From Echinicola sp. 20G (GTDB lineage Bacteria; Bacteroidota; Bacteroidia; Cytophagales; Cyclobacteriaceae), in NCBI RefSeq assembly GCF_015533855.1, contig NZ_AP024154.1, forward strand, positions 747,001 through 811,000: a stretch of 64,000 nt of DNA, given 5' to 3'. The notes beneath the pieces are model-generated. The model saw only the letters and a list, made by a program, of their open reading frames with translations, had not been told where the DNA came from and did no database searches. Numbering within the stretch: the first letter of the stretch is position 1; each line of letters starts with the position of its first letter. The translations under genes were made by a program, and so were the position numbers. This document shows, one piece after another, positions 62,445 through 64,000 of the stretch.

Positions 62445-64000
62445 TTAAAACCATCCTGGATTTTGCTCAAGGGTTACTCCTCCTTTGCTCTGATAAATCT
62501 CAATTTCTTGGGTACCTATAGGGGATAAATAATCCCTTTCTGGAGCTACAAATCCTCCATCCCCGGAATTTCCAAAATCTGCATTATTAAAGAATGGATT
62601 AAAATAGTTTCCAGTCTCATCTAGCCCAAAGTTGTTTCCTTCCAATAATTTCACATCATTCAATCCTACCCATTGAAATCCTTCTTGCTCAATTATGCCA
62701 TTCTCATCATTCCAATATGAAATAAACTCAGCTGCATGAGCTCCCAATGGTTTGAAGCCATTAAATACTTCATCCAAGGCTGCCCATCTTCTAATATCAT
62801 CCCAACGGAAACCTTCCAGAGCCAACTCAACCCTTCGCTCCCTACGAATTTCATTAAGGATATTGGATGCATCTGGATCAAAGCCATCTTTTGTGGAATA
62901 GGTTACTGGCCAAGAATTGATTGTCGCTAAATTCATTTCCGGCATACCTGCCCTTTGGCGAATCACATTCACACTTTTATCCAAGTCGTCCTGAGTGATT
63001 TCTCCCAATATGGCTCTTGCCTCTGCAAAATTTAATAGGGCTTCTGCATAACGCATGATCAAATCGGAAGTTTCACCGTTTCTCCACTCAGTGACATCAA
63101 ATAACACCCCTTTCCATGGTCTATAACCTGTAGGTGAAGGTTGGCGTTGTTGATTTTGTATCAAACCTGGGTAGCTTGATCTGTAGGCATGTTGCGAACC
63201 TCCAGTTTGATCATTGGCAACATCGAATGCATCATAAAATCTAACGGTATTCCCCTCCAGATCAACTGGCCTTGCCCAAATGGTTTGAGATAGTCGTGGG
63301 TCTTTATTTTGCCCCAATGATCTCAAACTGCTTTCATCATATGTCATGCTGGAAATTTCTGATGGTAGGCCATCAGACATCAGGAAAGCATCAACCAACT
63401 GCTTGGTAATCCCCAAGCCTGTCCCTTCATTATAATTTCCATAAACATTATGAGTAAGGGATGCTGCCTGACTAAATACACGATAAAAGAATGCCCCAGA
63501 AATTCCGGAATAGTCCTTTTGTTGAAAAAGATCTACCAGACTTCCTTGATAGATATTACTTCCCTGATGATCAATAAGTAATTCACCTGCCTCTACAGCT
63601 TCCTGTAAAAATCCTGAACCATCTTTACCTTCAACAGCAAATGGAGTACCCTTTTTTCCATGGTAATATTCCCAACTTCCCTCAAATAGCCCAACACGTG
63701 TCTTTAGTAAAAGAGCTGCTTCCTTATTGATCCTCCCTACACCAGCGTCCGATTTCCAGGATAAATTTACGATCGCTGAATCCAAATCCTTGATGATCTG
63801 AGAAGCTACCACATCCCTCTCATCTCTTGGTTTGTAGAGTTCATCACTACCAATATTGAGTGACTTGGTGATAATTGGAACCCCTCCGTATGTGCTCAAA
63901 AGATCAAAGTAAACCACTGCCCTGGTAAAAAAAGCTTCTCCTGTATATTGCCTTGATAAAACATCCCTGGGCACCTTGTAAGTATTTTCAAGTAAATAGT
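62445..64000 (-). CDS. SusD/RagB-family outer-membrane lipoprotein, 5' end outside window
   Basis: The frame is open from the window edge (YLLENTYKVPRDV at the border), so the signal peptide and first helices are missing; at least 518 residues are seen. It is a RagB/SusD nutrient-binding protein of the classic type: FFTRAVVYFDLLSTYGGVPII, KEAALLLKTRVGLFEGSW in the TPR region, LIMRYAEALLNFAEARAILG, and EIRRERRVELALEGFRWDDI with RRWAALDEVF in the C-terminal domain. This subtype differs from the two SusD-like 2 proteins at 36-43 kb. Its SusC partner should lie just beyond the window. It belongs with the fucosidase and propeller genes in a glycan utilisation locus. Confidence 0.95.
   Translation of the reverse strand, partial: YLLENTYKVPRDVLSRQYTGEAFFTRAVVYFDLLSTYGGVPIITKSLNIGSDELYKPRDERDVVASQIIKDLDSAIVNLSWKSDAGVGRINKEAALLLKTRVGLFEGSWEYYHGKKGTPFAVEGKDGSGFLQEAVEAGELLIDHQGSNIYQGSLVDLFQQKDYSGISGAFFYRVFSQAASLTHNVYGNYNEGTGLGITKQLVDAFLMSDGLPSEISSMTYDESSLRSLGQNKDPRLSQTIWARPVDLEGNTVRFYDAFDVANDQTGGSQHAYRSSYPGLIQNQQRQPSPTGYRPWKGVLFDVTEWRNGETSDLIMRYAEALLNFAEARAILGEITQDDLDKSVNVIRQRAGMPEMNLATINSWPVTYSTKDGFDPDASNILNEIRRERRVELALEGFRWDDIRRWAALDEVFNGFKPLGAHAAEFISYWNDENGIIEQEGFQWVGLNDVKLLEGNNFGLDETGNYFNPFFNNADFGNSGDGGFVAPERDYLSPIGTQEIEIYQSKGGVTLEQNPGWF

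Noticed and set aside
1..64000. CRISPR arrays, rRNA, intact tRNA, insertion sequences, prophage genes
   Set aside because: Looked for throughout; no regularly spaced direct repeats, no transposase or integrase frame and no rRNA or full tRNA sequence were recognised.

Overview
The window reads as chromosomal DNA of a Bacteroidota bacterium, most probably order Cytophagales, family Cyclobacteriaceae (Algoriphagus/Echinicola/Cyclobacterium type). This is inferred from SusC/SusD pairs, a protein with a type IX secretion C-terminal domain, a DUF4834 gene beside carB, AccD and CarB of unusual form, weak Shine-Dalgarno signals, and repeated -7 elements of the TAnnTTTG type. A Na+-translocating NADH:quinone reductase subunit, a BCCT osmolyte transporter and glycan-degradation genes fit a marine or saline habitat. 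No rRNA, intact tRNA, CRISPR array, insertion sequence or intact integrase was seen.

Layout. 1-9 kb: arginase-family protein (3' end outside the window), nqrF, accD, an MscS channel, cstA, an archaemetzincin-like lipoprotein and an outer-membrane barrel. 9-24 kb: mostly minus-strand central metabolism: carB with a DUF4834 gene, a beta-propeller lipoprotein, the 2-oxoglutarate dehydrogenase cluster sucA-sucB-lpd, an NAD(P)-binding protein, a fatty-acid-hydroxylase-like membrane enzyme and bshA (bacillithiol). 23-36 kb: a GH3/beta-lactamase fusion for wall turnover, a small membrane protein-mutL-rhomboid-rhomboid operon, a T9SS-secreted protein, recQ and an acyl-ACP desaturase.

36-51 kb: two tandem SusC/SusD uptake systems of the same subfamily, followed by a beta-propeller lipoprotein, an M19 dipeptidase and an M1 aminopeptidase. 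No glycosidase lies beside these pairs, so peptide uptake is a reasonable guess. 51-55 kb: a tight porin-BCCT-UspA operon that looks like an osmolyte import cassette, with a palindrome upstream.

55-64 kb: a UPF0158 protein, a membrane PAS/histidine-kinase-like protein without an ATPase domain, then 680 bp of odd non-coding DNA. That stretch holds what looks like the 3' end of a tRNA with its terminator, a short direct repeat, and an 18-bp perfect inverted repeat built on a 9-bp period. Beyond it lies a glycan utilisation locus: GH29 alpha-L-fucosidase, two related beta-propeller putative glycosidases, a small lipoprotein and a SusD protein cut by the window edge. The arrangement suggests the locus entered, or was bordered, at a tRNA attachment site.
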